DNA of 64,000 bases from Rhea pennata (taxonomy: Eukaryota; Chordata; Aves; Rheiformes; Rheidae). Shown one piece after another: positions 48,332 through 62,327 of the stretch. Made by a program: the position numbers and the translations under genes. The stretch is taken from assembly GCF_028389875.1 (NCBI RefSeq), contig NC_084664.1:135501466-135565465 (forward strand), in the 5' to 3' direction. Under the pieces are notes generated by a model. It was not told where the DNA came from. It saw only the letters and a list, made by a program, of their open reading frames with translations, and did not search any database. The first letter of the stretch is position 1, and every line of letters begins with the position of its first letter.

Positions 48332-49492
48332 CGAAATAAAAGAGACAACAGCAGCAGTCTGCCTGGGTGGCAGTGGAGGGCAGGAAAAGGAAGAGGTGGT
48401 ATGGCTGAGGCTACATTATGGGATGTTGGGAAATGCCTGTCCACAAGGACAAGGTGCTCTGCCAACCCTGTTTCAGGATCATGGCTCTCATTTCTCACCT
48501 GCAACTCTTCCAGAACAACTGAGTGGTTATAAATACTACGATGCTTGGGAAACTTTCTGGTATCCTTTTAACAAAAATTTAAACTGTATTTCTGGTTAAA
48601 ACTGTAACGATTAGAATTAGGCTTGTCTAGAAGAAAGAGACATATGGCAAACAACTGGCCCTTTTTAATGAGCCTCCCACTCAGCAGTTGGCTGCTCATC
48701 CAGTTTGTGTGTGGCACAGTGTTAGAGCAGCATCTTAGTGCCAGAAAAAAAAAGCCTGCAACCTTTTGGTTGGCAAGGCAGGGGGAACAGGACAGGGGAC
48801 ACACATCATAATGTAGCTGTTAAAGAAGGACAAAGCATATCAGCTTCTTCAACAATTTATTACCAAAAATAAAAAACAAAAAAATGAAAAATGAAAAAAA
48901 ATTTTCTAGAATCTAGTTTAGAGAGCTGGAAAGCATCCAGTTCTTCGCTTTTCAATGGTGGTTAGTTACCATACATACCTTTTTATGGCACATGAGGGTT
49001 TTTTTTTAATGATAAAAGTAACAATGTCTTCTGAAAGCCACGGTAGTCCAGAAGGCCAGTGAGTCCGGAAGGCAGCTGACCTATAGAATCATATTAAGTT
49101 TAGCTTCCACAAATACTTACCTGAAAATACTGTATTTGGTAGCCAGTAGGGCATTTGGAGAGTAGGTAGCACTGTTGGCCTTAACGCCTATGAGCTAATA
49201 TGGTATGTAAAATTTCTGTTGACCAGTCTCTGCTGTCACTAATAGCTGTTACTGATCTAAAAGAAAATCGTTGCCAAGGTGTAGCTATGTAAGAAGTCAT
49301 GCAAGTTAAAATGTACTTATTCATAACTTCCTCATTCAACCTTATGACTTCAAATGAATTTGTAATAAGGTCAGGCTGTCCTTCAACAGCTAACCTTGCC
49401 TGGTAAAGAATATTTTGTGCTATTGCTGTGACTTTTAGTATGGGATCTGATATTGATATTCAATATTCAGTTGTACTCAAATTACAGTAAGG

Positions 49493-49518
49493 TTTTTTTT
49501 TTTTTTTTTTTTTTTTTT
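49493..49518. repeat. Poly-T run, 26 bases
   Basis: Uninterrupted T run in intron 2. Confidence 0.9.
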
Positions 49519-49955
49519 AATAGTAAATGCAAGAATACCTTGCTCTGTGTCGTTGTGGTACTCACCTCTTCAAAAGCTCTGCTTTCTCGGAAAATGCTGT
49601 GGTGTTCTAGCTGTAATATAGTAACACTTCTCCCAGGTCCTCAGTGACCACTCTACAAGTGCAAAGTACTTTGCCACCCTCTGCTTGCAGTTTGGGACTA
49701 CTCAGCCCTATGCTAAAAAGCCAGTGCTTGTTTTATAGACTGCTGCTTTGAGTGTTGTCACCACATGGTGGTTTAGTTGGATCATTTGTCACTATAAGAA
49801 AGAGGTTTGTTAAGTATCTCTACAGAGGAGAGAGGGGGCCTGTGTGGAATTGCTTGCAAGAAGAATGGGACGTATTGGGGTTCGCTTAGGGTCATTGCAG
49901 CAGCCGAACACAAGTAACATTTTGCTTGATAATGTGTTTGCTCTATTGTCTGATT

Positions 49956-50006
49956 AAAAAAAAAAAAAAACAAAAAAAACAAAAAAAAAAAAACCAACAA
50001 AAAAAA
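49956..50006. repeat. A-rich stretch with sparse C
   Basis: About 50 bases almost entirely A, broken by single C residues and one CCAAC. Confidence 0.9.
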
Positions 50007-53000
50007 GCTTTCTGCTCTTTTAGAAGAGGATAGGAAGCAATTAGCAGCAAAGGCTGCATGTATCCAACTCTCTTGATAAGACACCAACTAGCTATTGTAA
50101 TATAATCAAACTTCTCGTAAGTCCATCACGTTAGCAATGCAATTGTTTAACCAGCTTGGAAACCGAGGCTGCATACCGTTTCAGTCAGTACAAGGTCTAG
50201 TGACTGACAAACTGATTTGAAATGTCTGTGGAAGAGCTGTTCAGCTGACCAGCACAATCTGTTTCTTCTGTTTGTCTGCAGTCTGACGTATTTGCTTTTA
50301 ACCTTGTGTGTCTAACAGTGCCTTTTGCATGTTACTAAGTTTTCCCTCTGCAGACTTTGCCGGGAAACGTGCCAGCTGAGTAAGTACATACAACCTTTTC
50401 TATTTCAAATTACTGATGACCAATTATAGCAGTACAATATGGAGAGGCAGAAGGGAAGATATTTGGCTGTGTAGGTATTTGCCAAGCCATTTTATCATAT
50501 TAAGGTATAAGTAATAACCACTGTATAGGTACAAATACTAAATCTCACTTTGATTTCATTTCAAAAGTATCTGTATGCCAGAATGCAGACTGTTCCCAGG
50601 TAATTTTTTCTTTGTACACAATGAGTAAAAATCATTAAGCATCTCAGTGGGCAGAGTTTGGTGGCAGGAGGAGGGTTTTTGTGGGGGGGGGGAGTTACAA
50701 TCTAATGGGAAAATAATGTTACTTAAAATGCAGCAAAGTCTTCTACTTAATTTTATAAATGTGGTTGAGTTAAAAGGTGTTCTTTGCTGCTGCTGGGATG
50801 CAGGTAGGGATTTTTCTCATTTGTTATTAAAAAAAATTGCATTGTAAAGAATAGAGGGAATACACAGTTTTATAGCAAGGTAAGTTAAGTAGGATGAATC
50901 AGGAGCTGGTAAGTCCTGCTGACTCCACAGTAAATGATAGAAAGTTTTAGTAATGACTAACTCTCTCCTAGCAGGGAACAATAAACTAGTAAGACTTATT
51001 TCTGTTGTCTTTGTCTAGTAAAGAGAAGAATAAATTTAAAGCAGCACAAAAACAGACTTTTAAGTTTTCTGCTTCTGTGATTACTCAATAAATGGCTGAA
51101 AGAAAACTACCTGGTATGCAGTTTTTAGTATAACTCTTCAGACTCTTGGAGCTAAAATGAAATACTGACCATTAATATCACAAAATTTACAGAGTGTAGA
51201 ATGAAGTTATTTAGTTTTAGTTTAAAATAAAATAAAGCCAAATTTCTTTTCCTCAAGCTTTCAGAAATGAACCACAATATGAAGGCTTCTGAGAGGATTA
51301 CTCTGACCAAATCCCCAAATCAACAGCAGTAAATATCTGCTACTTTTTGTGATACAAGGCTGTTTACCCTCCCAGGGTAATAAAATTTTCTGCGTTAAAC
51401 AGCCATGATGTTCATAAGCTATGATGATTGGTAGGAGCTTTGCTGCATATAGATAGAGGCACTTTGAAGGGCTGTTTAGCTGATAAAATTGTTCCATCTT
51501 ACCTATATCATAGGAACCAAATGTGTGTCTTATTTTGCCTGTTGCTTATATGTATGTGATGATGGTCAGGATTGATTATTTTAATTGTTTACGTTCATAG
51601 TCAGTCACAGTGATCTTTAGATGCATTTATAAAATGAAGCTGAGAAGAAGGTGAGAATTGCTGAATGACAGCAAATCTTGCTCTTCAGAATCTGAAGTGA
51701 AAATCTCAACTGTTGCATTTTGACCCGCAACACCTGAATAACACTTGATCATTTGATCCTCTTTGTAATTTAGTTGGATCAGTTTAAAGTAAACTCTTTT
51801 CAAAGGCTGATTTAAATGTTTGTGAAGCTCAAATTCTTGTATGTATAGCTATTTGGAAAACTAAAATATGAGATCCGATTGGTTAACATTTGCCCTAGGC
51901 TTTACTATCGACTTCAGAAGAAATCAGCAGTAGAAATAACTTGGATGTTTTTTGGCAGTTAAGGCTTTTGTTTGTTGTTTTCCTTTGTTGGAGGAATTAT
52001 CTTGGGATTTGAGATAGAATACTTTGACTAGCATTACTAAAAATGTTGCCTACCCTCTGGGAGTTTTGTGTACTAAACAAACAAACAAAACTACTGTTGG
52101 GGGCAAAAAAGGAAAATGTGCTGGTATGTGAGGGATCACTAAAAGGAATAAAATGCACACTCTTAAATAATATTTTCACACATTTTCTGTGAAACTTTAA
52201 TTAAAAAATAACCTCATGTGTGAATTTCTTACTTCTGGGGTCTATTAATTGTATGCAACCAAAACTTTATATTATTGTACTATGGAGCATATTTGCCCTA
52301 AGAAAGCCATGATGTGATATAAGCATAACCCAGAAGTTTGTCTTGAATGATTGGTCTTGTATTTCCAGAGCTTAGTAACCCTGATCAGATAATTCTTCAT
52401 CAAATTATATTCTTCATTTAAAAGAATCATTAGTTTTTCATCTTAGTAATTCCTTATCAGAGGAGAAGATTATTCTTTTTTCTGTTGTAGGAGGTGATTG
52501 ATTACGGTATGTGCTTCAGTGTCAAAACTTTTGGGTAACATTCAGTGTAAATTGAAAAGCAAACAGTATCAGTGAGAGACTAGATAAAGGTCTTAATTGG
52601 CTTCTCAGATCAGAAAAATGCTCTCTATACATAAAATAAATATAAGTAATTTTGTAGAAGCATGTAATATCTCCTAAATTAAGCAATAGATTTTTTTTTT
52701 CCAACAGAATAATAAAAATCCCACTAATTTCAGTGGAAGCAGAGCTAGATTACTGAAAAGGGCTCTTGAAGAGCCTGCTTCTACGTACGTGGAAAATACT
52801 TATGTTCTCTGGTTTTATACTTACACTGCTCTGATTCAAAAGGTGAGCAGTATGAGGGAGCAGTTTGGATGACCTGTAGTTATTTTAACATGCTATCTCA
52901 AGTCTAGGGACTCCATTTGTATGAGGAGAGGTGGAGATTACAAATGACAAGGATTCAGCTTCACTTAGAAGCGACTAAGATTCAGCTTACTGCTTTAAAT

Positions 53001-54171
53001 TTTGAAAATAAGTTTAACCTAGAAGCTATAAAAGACTGTCTATCTATATCTACTTAGGCATAAATTACAGGTAGACCTGTGTAATGCCCAAGGGTGTAGC
53101 TAATGTAGATATGAAGATGCTTAGATCTGTTTAGCTGATTCCATATTAAATGCAGTTCGGATGTAATAGCAATAAGAAAAATGTGTACCTACAAAATTAG
53201 GACATACAAGTGTATTATCGTTCATTTTAAGTGCCCTAAATTAGTCGCTCCCTGCACCCACAGCAATGGGTTTATGGGTGTTGCTTTTTGGAGCACCAGA
53301 TCCAGATCCCCTGATCCTAGCTGCTGTGGCTTAGAAACACGAGAGGAGTGAAGAATAGTACAAGTGTATTTTCCACTAAAAAGAGCAGATGCAACTGAAT
53401 ATACAAAGGGATTGTTTTATTTAATAAGAGCACCTCTTCTTCTAAGGGTTGGGCTGCAGACTGAACCATATCCAATAAAATATTTAGAAACAGATGCACT
53501 TTAATGTTGTTTCTCCTCTCCTCCCTTCCAGCAGATGCAACTGCGTACATCAGAACTTGGTAAAGGTTGGTAACGATTAACTTTGTATGAATTTTTTTTC
53601 TTATTAAAAGAAAAAAAAATCCAAAGCTGTTGCTTTGCAAAATGAATTAAATCTCATGGTTTGTGGCCCTATAAATGTCTAGGATTTTTCATTGTGAGTG
53701 GAATGTATACAATGCAGAAGTCATTAAGACAGTAAATGTAAAATCCCACAGTACTGCTTCCATAGATGTCTTTCAGTGTAGTGATAGGTTTTGTTGATGG
53801 AGCTTTTCATTTTTATGTTCTCAATTTACATTTACAAACTGTGCTACGTAGGTGTTATCCCTTCTACATTGTGGATACCTAATAAACATGATACTTGACT
53901 ATTCCACAGTGTCCAATGAATAGACATGACATAATTGTATGTCTGCAAACCAGTGCAGGTGTGAAAGAGTTCGGGCCAGCATGGGAGTCAGATTTTGGGT
54001 GTCAACACAAGTGTTCTTTTAAATAGCATAAACAACCATACAGATTATTTTTTAGCTGTGATTAACAAACCCACCAGAAATTTGATTGCATTCACATTAT
54101 AATAAAACATTTCCCTTTTAGCTGGAAAGTTGGAGAGTTACTTTGTCAATGGAGTTTGGCAGATTGCCACC

Positions 54172-54199
<28 letters not shown>
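54172..54199. repeat. Poly-T run, 28 bases
   Basis: Uninterrupted T run in intron 2. Confidence 0.9.
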
Positions 54200-54204
<5 letters not shown>

Positions 54205-56483
54205 CCTTTGGAGCATGAATGACATCACCTGAATGTCTTTGATTGTCACTCAACAATTTCATGCTAACTAACACAGAACTAAAGTAAGCATGTGAAGAAC
54301 AGTGAGGAGATTGCTTAGACTTGTGTAGACGTTCAGTAGGACGTCCAAAAGGGGAAGAAAAGGATAACTATTTTTGTTCGGTAAATCTTTTTATCAGAAT
54401 TTTTTCCCCCTTCAACTATAAGGGTTTTTTTGTGATCTTTTAGTGTGTGTGGATTTTTTTTTTCTTTTGCTTTTTTTGCTGCAGATGTATTGGCTTCAGG
54501 CATTAGTGATTGACCCGAGTTATATTTGTGAAGCTGATGTCTGTAATTGTATTGATTACACTATTCCTAAATATAGTGAAGTCACTTTTAGATTTTCTCC
54601 CTTTGTTTTGCAGTTATTTAAAGGTATATGTTGTTCTGTGATCTATTACACACGATAATTCTGTGAGTTCAATACCATAACGCTTAGGTTCTGAGTAAAA
54701 GCTTTCTAATCTTAAAAGAACTGTAAAAAGTAGTAATTTTAAAACCATCTTTATGCTATAGCTGACTAGCAGAAATTTTTAATGATCTTTTTGAATAGCT
54801 GTTGAATGTGAGTGGTTTCTAGGCCATTTAAAGAAGTTGAACACTTCCCTTTTTCTCTGAGTAATTAGCAAACTGTTTTACTAACTTGCCTTTGTGCAAA
54901 GGTCATTACAGCTTTGCTAAAAAGTAACCAGTGTATGGTCTTGAAGGCTGCTTTGTTTTAGAATAAAGCCTGCTAAGGTCCAAAATGATGTCACTAGGTT
55001 TTCTAGGCTTTGTTTAGTTCTGTAAAGCTTTCCACTGAGAAACTGAGATTTGCTGTTGCTGCAGGTAGTTCTGTGCTTTCTACAGTAGGAGCACACTTTT
55101 AGTGGATAAGATGCACTGTGAGTGGGCACGCTTTTCTCTTGTGGTCACTCTTCTCCCTTAAAGGAAGACAAATTTGTGTTGGGTATTAGAAGTAAAGGGC
55201 TCTGAGCTCCGGGATCCTCCAGTGACTGGAGGGGCCCTGGCTCCTTTTGTTTACTGGCTGTCATCCAGCAGTTTGGGCAAGACTGCACAAAATGCTTTAT
55301 TTCTATGGAAGCGTTCATTTGTGATGATATCTAGATGGGTAACTGTGAGTTATAAGGAGGAGGAAAAACGGAACTTAGTTTGCTTCCAGTTCTACCTTGT
55401 TACCCTTAAAAATTCTTTAGGGGTTGATTGGTGGATTTTGAGCTCTATATGTTTTTTTCAATACTGCTGTCTGGGATTTAATGTTTTGTTAGTGGTGGAA
55501 AGAGATGTATCTTTGCGAAGGCAGGACAGTGGGCCATCCTGATTGTTGCTTGCCAGACATACAGCTTTGCTGTCTGTGAACATGCTATTGAAGGTGTCCT
55601 GTTCAGGATGTGTCACCACTATTAGGCTGTGAGAAGAAGGAAAAATTCGCAGGTAAGGTCTGAGAAGAGTCCATAGCCTGTATCTAGATAAGTTACTTTC
55701 CCAAGATGAGGAACAGTGTATTTTTGTATGCAGGTAGTGCAGACTGAGATGGTGGAGGATGAGAAGGCATTTCTGACTTTGAGTTGAAGTGTGTACCTGG
55801 GCTTGTGCTGGAGGGACACAGAATTAAGAATAGTCACTAAAGTAGCCTGATCCTGAGTGGGCATCATCTTTAAAAGTATCAGGTATCTGTTTAGAGAGGA
55901 GTATAGTCATAATTTGGCACCAAGCTCCTGTGTTCTGTCCTTGTGGACACAGACACAAAACTGAGAGCATCACATAGTTGTAATGGAAAATGTCTGTACA
56001 GCCACTAACATCACAAAAGTAGCAGCAGTGTTTTGGCTAGCTGATGCTGGAGTCTGGATATGATCTTCGTTTTCCAGTTGTACCTAGGCTCCATAGGTTC
56101 CTGCAGGACAGAGCAACTGCTTGCAGAAGGTGCCTGACCACTGGCACATGACCACGGCCGCAGGGAGCGAGGCTGCGCGGGCTCAGAGCACAGTGCGACA
56201 CCTGCCACATGGTCTTTGCATGCAACTCCATTTGGGTAAACAGCGTGTAAATCACTGGAGGAAGTAATAAAGACAATAATTTACAGTCCTAATCTCATGA
56301 TGTAATTGGGATGCTTACAGGAGGGAGTTTTGTAACTGTTTCCTGTTTTATTAGTATTATCTTGTGTTGCAAAACCATTCCTATTGCAGCATCTGTTTCT
56401 AGGTGTGTTTATTATTAGCGGTTGGAATTTTTGTTTCATCCACAAACTGAACTGTTAATCCCTGGCATGTGTGTGTCTGTATT

Positions 56484-56528
56484 CTATATACATATATTTA
56501 ATATATATGTTACATATACGCACACACG
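56484..56528. repeat. TA/CA-rich alternating dinucleotide stretch
   Basis: Degenerate TATA, CATA and CACA units, simple sequence in intron 2. Confidence 0.75.
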
Positions 56529-58918
56529 TTAAACTCGTTTTGCCATTTTTGAGAGCTTGCAAGATTCCAGTCTCCAATTTAATGTTATCCATCAAGCTTA
56601 AACTCAAACCAGTTCTAATTTTTGTGGTGTTCTTCTTTCACAGTAACAATATGCATAGCCCATTTCCTGTAAAAATATCTCATTTCATACCCTTTTCCTT
56701 TTCCTTTCTTCATCCTACTGAAGCAAGCCAATAAAAATCCTTTCATTAAAAGCCTTTGGTCTGTACTTAGACTGCTTGTAAAATAAATGTGTATTTGACA
56801 GAGTAGTTAGCTGCAGTCTGCTTTAGCTCAACACATTAACAAAGATTTTAAGCTGTAGTTAAATTTCACAAATAAGGGCTGAAATCAAATAGCTGGAGTG
56901 TAAGAATGCAAAATTGTCAAATATAGTAGTCATAATATCTAAATAGTCCTTTCAAAAATCAGTTCCTTGCCCATTTCCAAGACTTTTTTTGGGGGGGTAT
57001 GTGGGAGGGCATTACTGTTTTTTTAACAAAAAAGTGAGAAAGGTGTTTGGGTTGGATTTCCCCCCCTTGTCTTGGAAGCTAATACATCCAAAAATGCAAA
57101 AGTGTCATTCCAGCAACTAGTCTTAAAAAATAAAAATTAATGCTATGCTGAGCATGAAAAATAATAAAGAAAAAATGATTACATAATTTCAAAAACGTCT
57201 CTAATTAAACTGCAGCTGATTCTGAGCTGTGTTTAGAGGCTACTTTCCAAATTAAAATAATACTTGTACTAGTGTACAAGAAAACTGATGAATAAGCCCA
57301 TTAAATATTTTTGAAATTGAGATATAAAACCATTTTTACTAGTGCACACTACAGTACAAAGGACCCATGCATGTATCTACTTCAGACCCAGCCTATGTGA
57401 TTACAGGAAGCATGCTTGCACATGTGTGTGCATGTACACAGGGGATATCTGTAATTAGGCAGCAGACTGCAGCTCATTTTCTTAATACTCTGTTTTTCAA
57501 GAAAAATGAAACTATACCTCATGTTTAATTGCAAACTCGGTTTAACTAGTTACAGAGTTTAGGGCAGTGATTTATTACATGTATTTCTAGAGCACCCATA
57601 ATGTCCTAAAGCACGGCTCAATATATTAGGCAAGTAGCCCTTGTGGGAAACTTTCAACTACTAAGGACAAGTTAGAGACAAGAGGTGAAGAGGTGGCAGT
57701 CAGATTACATACATTTAGTGTTCTCTCTAGAGCTGCACTGATCGTATTTGAATTGGTATGCAACTTATTTTTTTTTCTTTTTTTTTAAGCTGGCAACCTC
57801 TTCCCCCAACTGAGTGGTGCTTCCTGCCTCCCGTTCTTGGGGGGGAATCTGTGTGTTCTGCCAGCAAGCAGCTGTCATCTGAAACAATCTGTTCTGTGCT
57901 CTGGCGTAGGCTGGGTGCTCAAAGGGGAGCTCTGTTGATCCTTACACATTAGGAGGTTAGCGGGTGACTTCAACCTCCCCTGGTTATTAGGGCTTAAAGA
58001 CCAGCTGCAGAATGAAGTATTTGGAGCCTGTTTCGCTGGCTTTCCACAGTGAAGTGGGTCAAGGTTATGTGTTGAAGGAGGGGAGGTCTGGTATTCTAGC
58101 ATCTTCAAATGCCCTAAGGGCACAACGGTGGGTGTGGAAAGGGGAAATTTGGGGAAAGTTTTTTAAGAAATTATGAACTGAGGAAGTTTGGGTTTGTTTG
58201 TTTGTTTTTTGAGGGGAGGAGTTATATACATGTGTTGTGTGTGTATATGAAACTATGGTTATTAATTGTTGGTACATCTTTTAATGCCTCTTAGAAGTTC
58301 AGAATTGTATGGTGTCACAGCTGATGACCAATTTCTTGTTACAGAGAAAAGAAAAAGAGCAAGGTAGATATACCAAGCTTCCTTAACAGTATCAAGTAAA
58401 GTTTAGAAGAAAAAAAAGAAACAAAAAAACAAATAAACAAGCAAAACACCATTTCTTAAAAACAACTGAGCCTGTTTGGGAGGTAGTGACCACCAGAGTC
58501 ATGTGATAGGCTAAGTTGTAAGGAGTTTGTCAGAGGTACAAAAGATGCTTGTATACAAGCTTAATACTCTGAACTAAGCCTCAATTAGTAATTGGCAGTA
58601 CAGTGTATTTTGTCATCTACTAAGTCTTCTGAGAATTCTGGCTAAAATGTCCTCTCAGGACTAGTTTGGGAGAGCCATTAGTGCTTACTCTATTTCTGTA
58701 CTGTTATTTTACTTAAAAGTGAATGCTCTGTTTTGGTGATTACTATACACACTTTCTAGCCTGGTGTGAAAGTAGTTCATTTTGGGGTATATTAATTAAA
58801 CTCAAGTGAAAGGCAACATAGTTGAATGGTATAGAAAAAAATGATTAACTATTAGCACTTTTTTCCTTCCTAAAGCTGAATGAAGATGAATTAATTTATG
58901 TAGTCCTAAGGAATGCTT

Positions 58919-58962
58919 ACATTTGTAGTATACACGTATACGTATACATTTGTAGTATACAC
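58919..58962. repeat. 17-base direct repeat with palindromic GTATAC units
   Basis: The 17-mer acatttgtagtatacac is present at 58919-58935 and again at 58946-58962, separated by an alternating GTATACGTATAC-type palindrome. A local duplication able to form a hairpin. Confidence 0.85.
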
Positions 58963-60343
58963 ATCAGTATACGTGATCGTGAATTGAGGAGAATCTGTAA
59001 CAAAAACACCTTGTTCAGGCTTAATTTTTGTTTCTGTGCAGAGAGAGCACATTTTAAGCCTATGAGTTAAGTGATTTGAGGATATCATATGAAAAAACAA
59101 ATTCTGGTTGATTTTTTTGAGTTCTTTGGTGATCTTTTAGAAAAGGTGACTGTATAAAATATGATGCAGTGTGTATATGCTTTTCTAATGGAATAAATTC
59201 ATGAATGACTCCCATTTTGGAAGATGGAAAATATACCAAAGAATGCAAACAGCTTGACAAAAGAAGTCTCCTGTGACACTTAAGAAAATTAATGGTCTTC
59301 ACTTTCCTCAAGTTGTTGTATTGAAAATTGTCACAATAATCCAGAAAATTCATGAGTTTCACAAACATTGTCTGTTAATATTTCAGCTGCTCAACTTTCT
59401 TAGAGATCACGAGAGCAAATCCTCCTTGCTTCTCTCCCAGCCCCTTCCCTCTGTCTGCAAAGACTGTTTTGTTTGTATAGTTTCTTGGAACAAAATCTAC
59501 TGACAGTCTGCGCAGTAGATTTATTAAGCAAATACAGTAGCTCCTTCTGTAGCTTCCTTTCCTGTATCATGTCCATGACCCTTGGAGTTTTTCCAAGATA
59601 ATGTCAGTCTACGCATGATAGTTGGATGCAATAATTATGGTTATGTGGAATTTAGACTTCATTCATTCACACTCCACAGATCCTACCTAGCTAGCTAATT
59701 CCTGGAGGTAATTGGGTCCAAAGCAGAAGGCTTTTAGGTTATTGCTTGTAGGACTACTTAGTAAATGGTCTGTGGGGAACCAGCAAGATGGTGACACTAT
59801 GCAGCTCCTTATTTCCAACTTTTAGCTAACATTTAAAAGTTATAATGACGCAAAAGGATATATTTTTAAGTAGAAGCCGTATTTGCCATGTATTGCATGG
59901 TAGTGATAGGAAACTGGTCTGTGATACTGTCTTTGTTAAGTGATGATCTATCCTGTAGAGTTGCCATTCTTAACTTTAGTAAATCCATTTTTGTATGTCT
60001 TCCCCATGTAGCTAATGTGATCGGCCTTTTTTGTAGACAGTTTTATTCCTGTTAATGGTAATGGCGTCTTAGATGGCCTCTCTTCTCAGCTAAGGAAGAA
60101 CATCTCCTGTTAAACCTATTGAGACGACCCAGGAAGTGGTCTCAGTGCAGCTTCCTGGCTGTGTTGTTAGACAGGCTTGTGGAGTTGGAGACAGTCTTTA
60201 TAACTGCATGGGAGTGGGCTGACTACTTCCGTGGTGTTAAACTTCTACAGAGTGCTGCCTTCTGATTTTATGTCTTTGTGGACCTGTATAAATTTTTTTT
60301 CAGCAAAGGTCCTGATACTTGTGTGAACAATGTAAACCTTATG

Positions 60344-60345
<2 letters not shown>

Positions 60346-60381
<36 letters not shown>
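60346..60381. repeat. Poly-A run, 36 bases
   Basis: Uninterrupted A run. No AATAAA or ATTAAA lies in the 30 bases before it and no target-site duplication is visible, so a processed retrocopy is not supported. Confidence 0.9.
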
Positions 60382-60386
<5 letters not shown>

Positions 60387-60945
60387 GTTTCCATTAGATG
60401 TCGTCTGTGGACCATTAAAAGCCATTACTGTAGAAGAAACAAACTTTTAAATCTCTATCTTCTCTTAAACTTTTTTATGTAGTAAACTGTGCATCTTCTT
60501 CTCTAAGCCCTGCAGGGAAATAGAAAGCAACTGGTAGAAAATCGAACAAAAAGCAAAAATTAAGAATTGTACCTCTCTATTTAAACTTATATGAAACAAA
60601 TACTTTCTGATTCAGTAAAAAGATGATCATTAACCCATTCTCAAACAAATTAAGACAAAGATTATATAATTCTCTCCTTGTTCCACTGCTGTAGGTTTGA
60701 GCTACTTGGTGCTATGCAATCCTCAATTCAAACTCAAAGGTACCCACTTCTGTGTCCAAGTAATAACTTAAAGGAAAATAAGGTTGAAACACCAATGAAG
60801 TTTGAGCAAACCTGGCAACACTAAATGTTGACTCCTTCCATGTGATGATGACAATAAGAAGCATGGCAGAGCAGGAGGACAGGGCAGGAATTCAGCTATT
60901 AAAAATGTTGATTGCTATCACGTTCTCTGCTAGTCATCCTCTCTC

Positions 60946-60948
<3 letters not shown>

Positions 60949-60982
<34 letters not shown>
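60949..60982. repeat. (GT)n microsatellite
   Basis: About 17 uninterrupted GT units, the longest dinucleotide array in the window. Confidence 0.95.
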
Positions 60983-60984
<2 letters not shown>

Positions 60985-62291
60985 AGGACTGTATGGCTTT
61001 TTGCTACAATCTTCTTTATCTTGTTTTATATATTAAAAACTGTAGCTCCTATGCAAATTGAAGTGTGCTTACAACAACAAAATTACTAGTCCAATTTAGA
61101 TTATGAAACTTCTGTTTATGAGTATTTGACTTCTGTTTATGAGTATTTGCAATTGCATATTGGCTCAGTTACTCTTAGTTGGTTGAGCTGACGCCATACT
61201 GAATTACAATACTCATGTATTGTTTCCAGAATAACTGAGAATAGTTATAACTAAGAGGTACTAAATTTTGCTAAGTCATTTTTTTTAAGCTCACTTGGAC
61301 AGTTCAGTAAAGCATATTCTGAATTAGGTTTTCCCGAAACTTGATTTGAATGGAATTTTAGTTGAAAGTGGTACATGAGACCACTGCATTGGCCTTGTAG
61401 CTTTTAAAGTAGTAGCTGACAAGGCAGAATCTGTGGTGGATATTGATTACTACCAGTAAAAGGAATTGTTGGGGGCCAGCCAAAACATTCAGCTGTCTAC
61501 CCTTTTCCAGGTGTATTTTTGTCTATGAATTCTCTTACTCTACTAAATGCTTACTAAGGGCTTTCCTGGAGATTCAGATGCCTATCTGTAAACTTGTAGA
61601 TCTGTTTATAAACACATTTAATTAAAATCTATATAAGTACCTTAGGTTTGTAGGTAATCATGACTGTCTTGCCACTAATGGGTCTTGTGAGGAAGATGCT
61701 TGACAATTTTGCACAAATGGATGAATGTAAGCAGATTTGTTAAAGCATCTGAAAGAAACTTAAATTCACAGATTTTTTTTTTCCTCAGTCTGTACTGAAA
61801 CTAGAAAATCATGGTTTACATGTGACGCAGCAGTTCATGTTCTGATATTGGCTATCCTGTACAGATGGGTCAAACTGAACAATATGTCTCATAGTGTATG
61901 TTAACAGGAAAACTAGCTTTTGATGGATGGCCACCTGGGAAGAGGAGTTTTTTTGATTATAGGTGATCACAGCAAAAAATCCAGCCTATGTGTAGGACTG
62001 AGACTTCCAAATGATGACGGGCTGCTGTTACTGAGCCTAGTTATAGCTGAAGAGTGAAGTCAGTATAAAAATCTTATCAGAATGAAATCCTGTCTGGTAG
62101 CAGAGTTAGAGACCCTACTTAGAGCTAAAACTGGCTGACCTCCTCTTCTGAAAAGTGATACAGGGTGCGTGTTGACAAGCAGTCGGCACAGGGCAGCGCA
62201 CAATCTAGGCGTGAAGCCAGAGTGGCTCTGCAGAGAGATTGCTGTCCCTAGCTGGGAAGCAGAAGGATTGCTTGAGAGAAAATGGAGATGT

Positions 62292-62294
<3 letters not shown>

Positions 62295-62323
<29 letters not shown>
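62295..62323. repeat. Poly-T run, 29 bases
   Basis: Uninterrupted T run in intron 2. Confidence 0.9.

Positions 62324-62327
<4 letters not shown>

Noticed and set aside
54440..54625. Exon-like segment: strong pyrimidine tract, CTGCAG acceptor and AAAG-GTATAT donor
   Set aside because: Spliced after exon 2 (phase 1) it reads into a stop within about ten codons, and the peptide does not resemble the GAREM1 continuation. It could at most be a poison exon.
57955..57990. 'gtgacttcaacctccc' resembling the CR1 endonuclease motif GDFNLP
   Set aside because: The match is only about 16 bases, and flanking sequence does not continue the CR1 order on either side.
60050..60381. Poly-A run as the tail of a processed retrocopy
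   Set aside because: No poly(A) signal before the run, no open frame recognised upstream and no target-site duplication seen.
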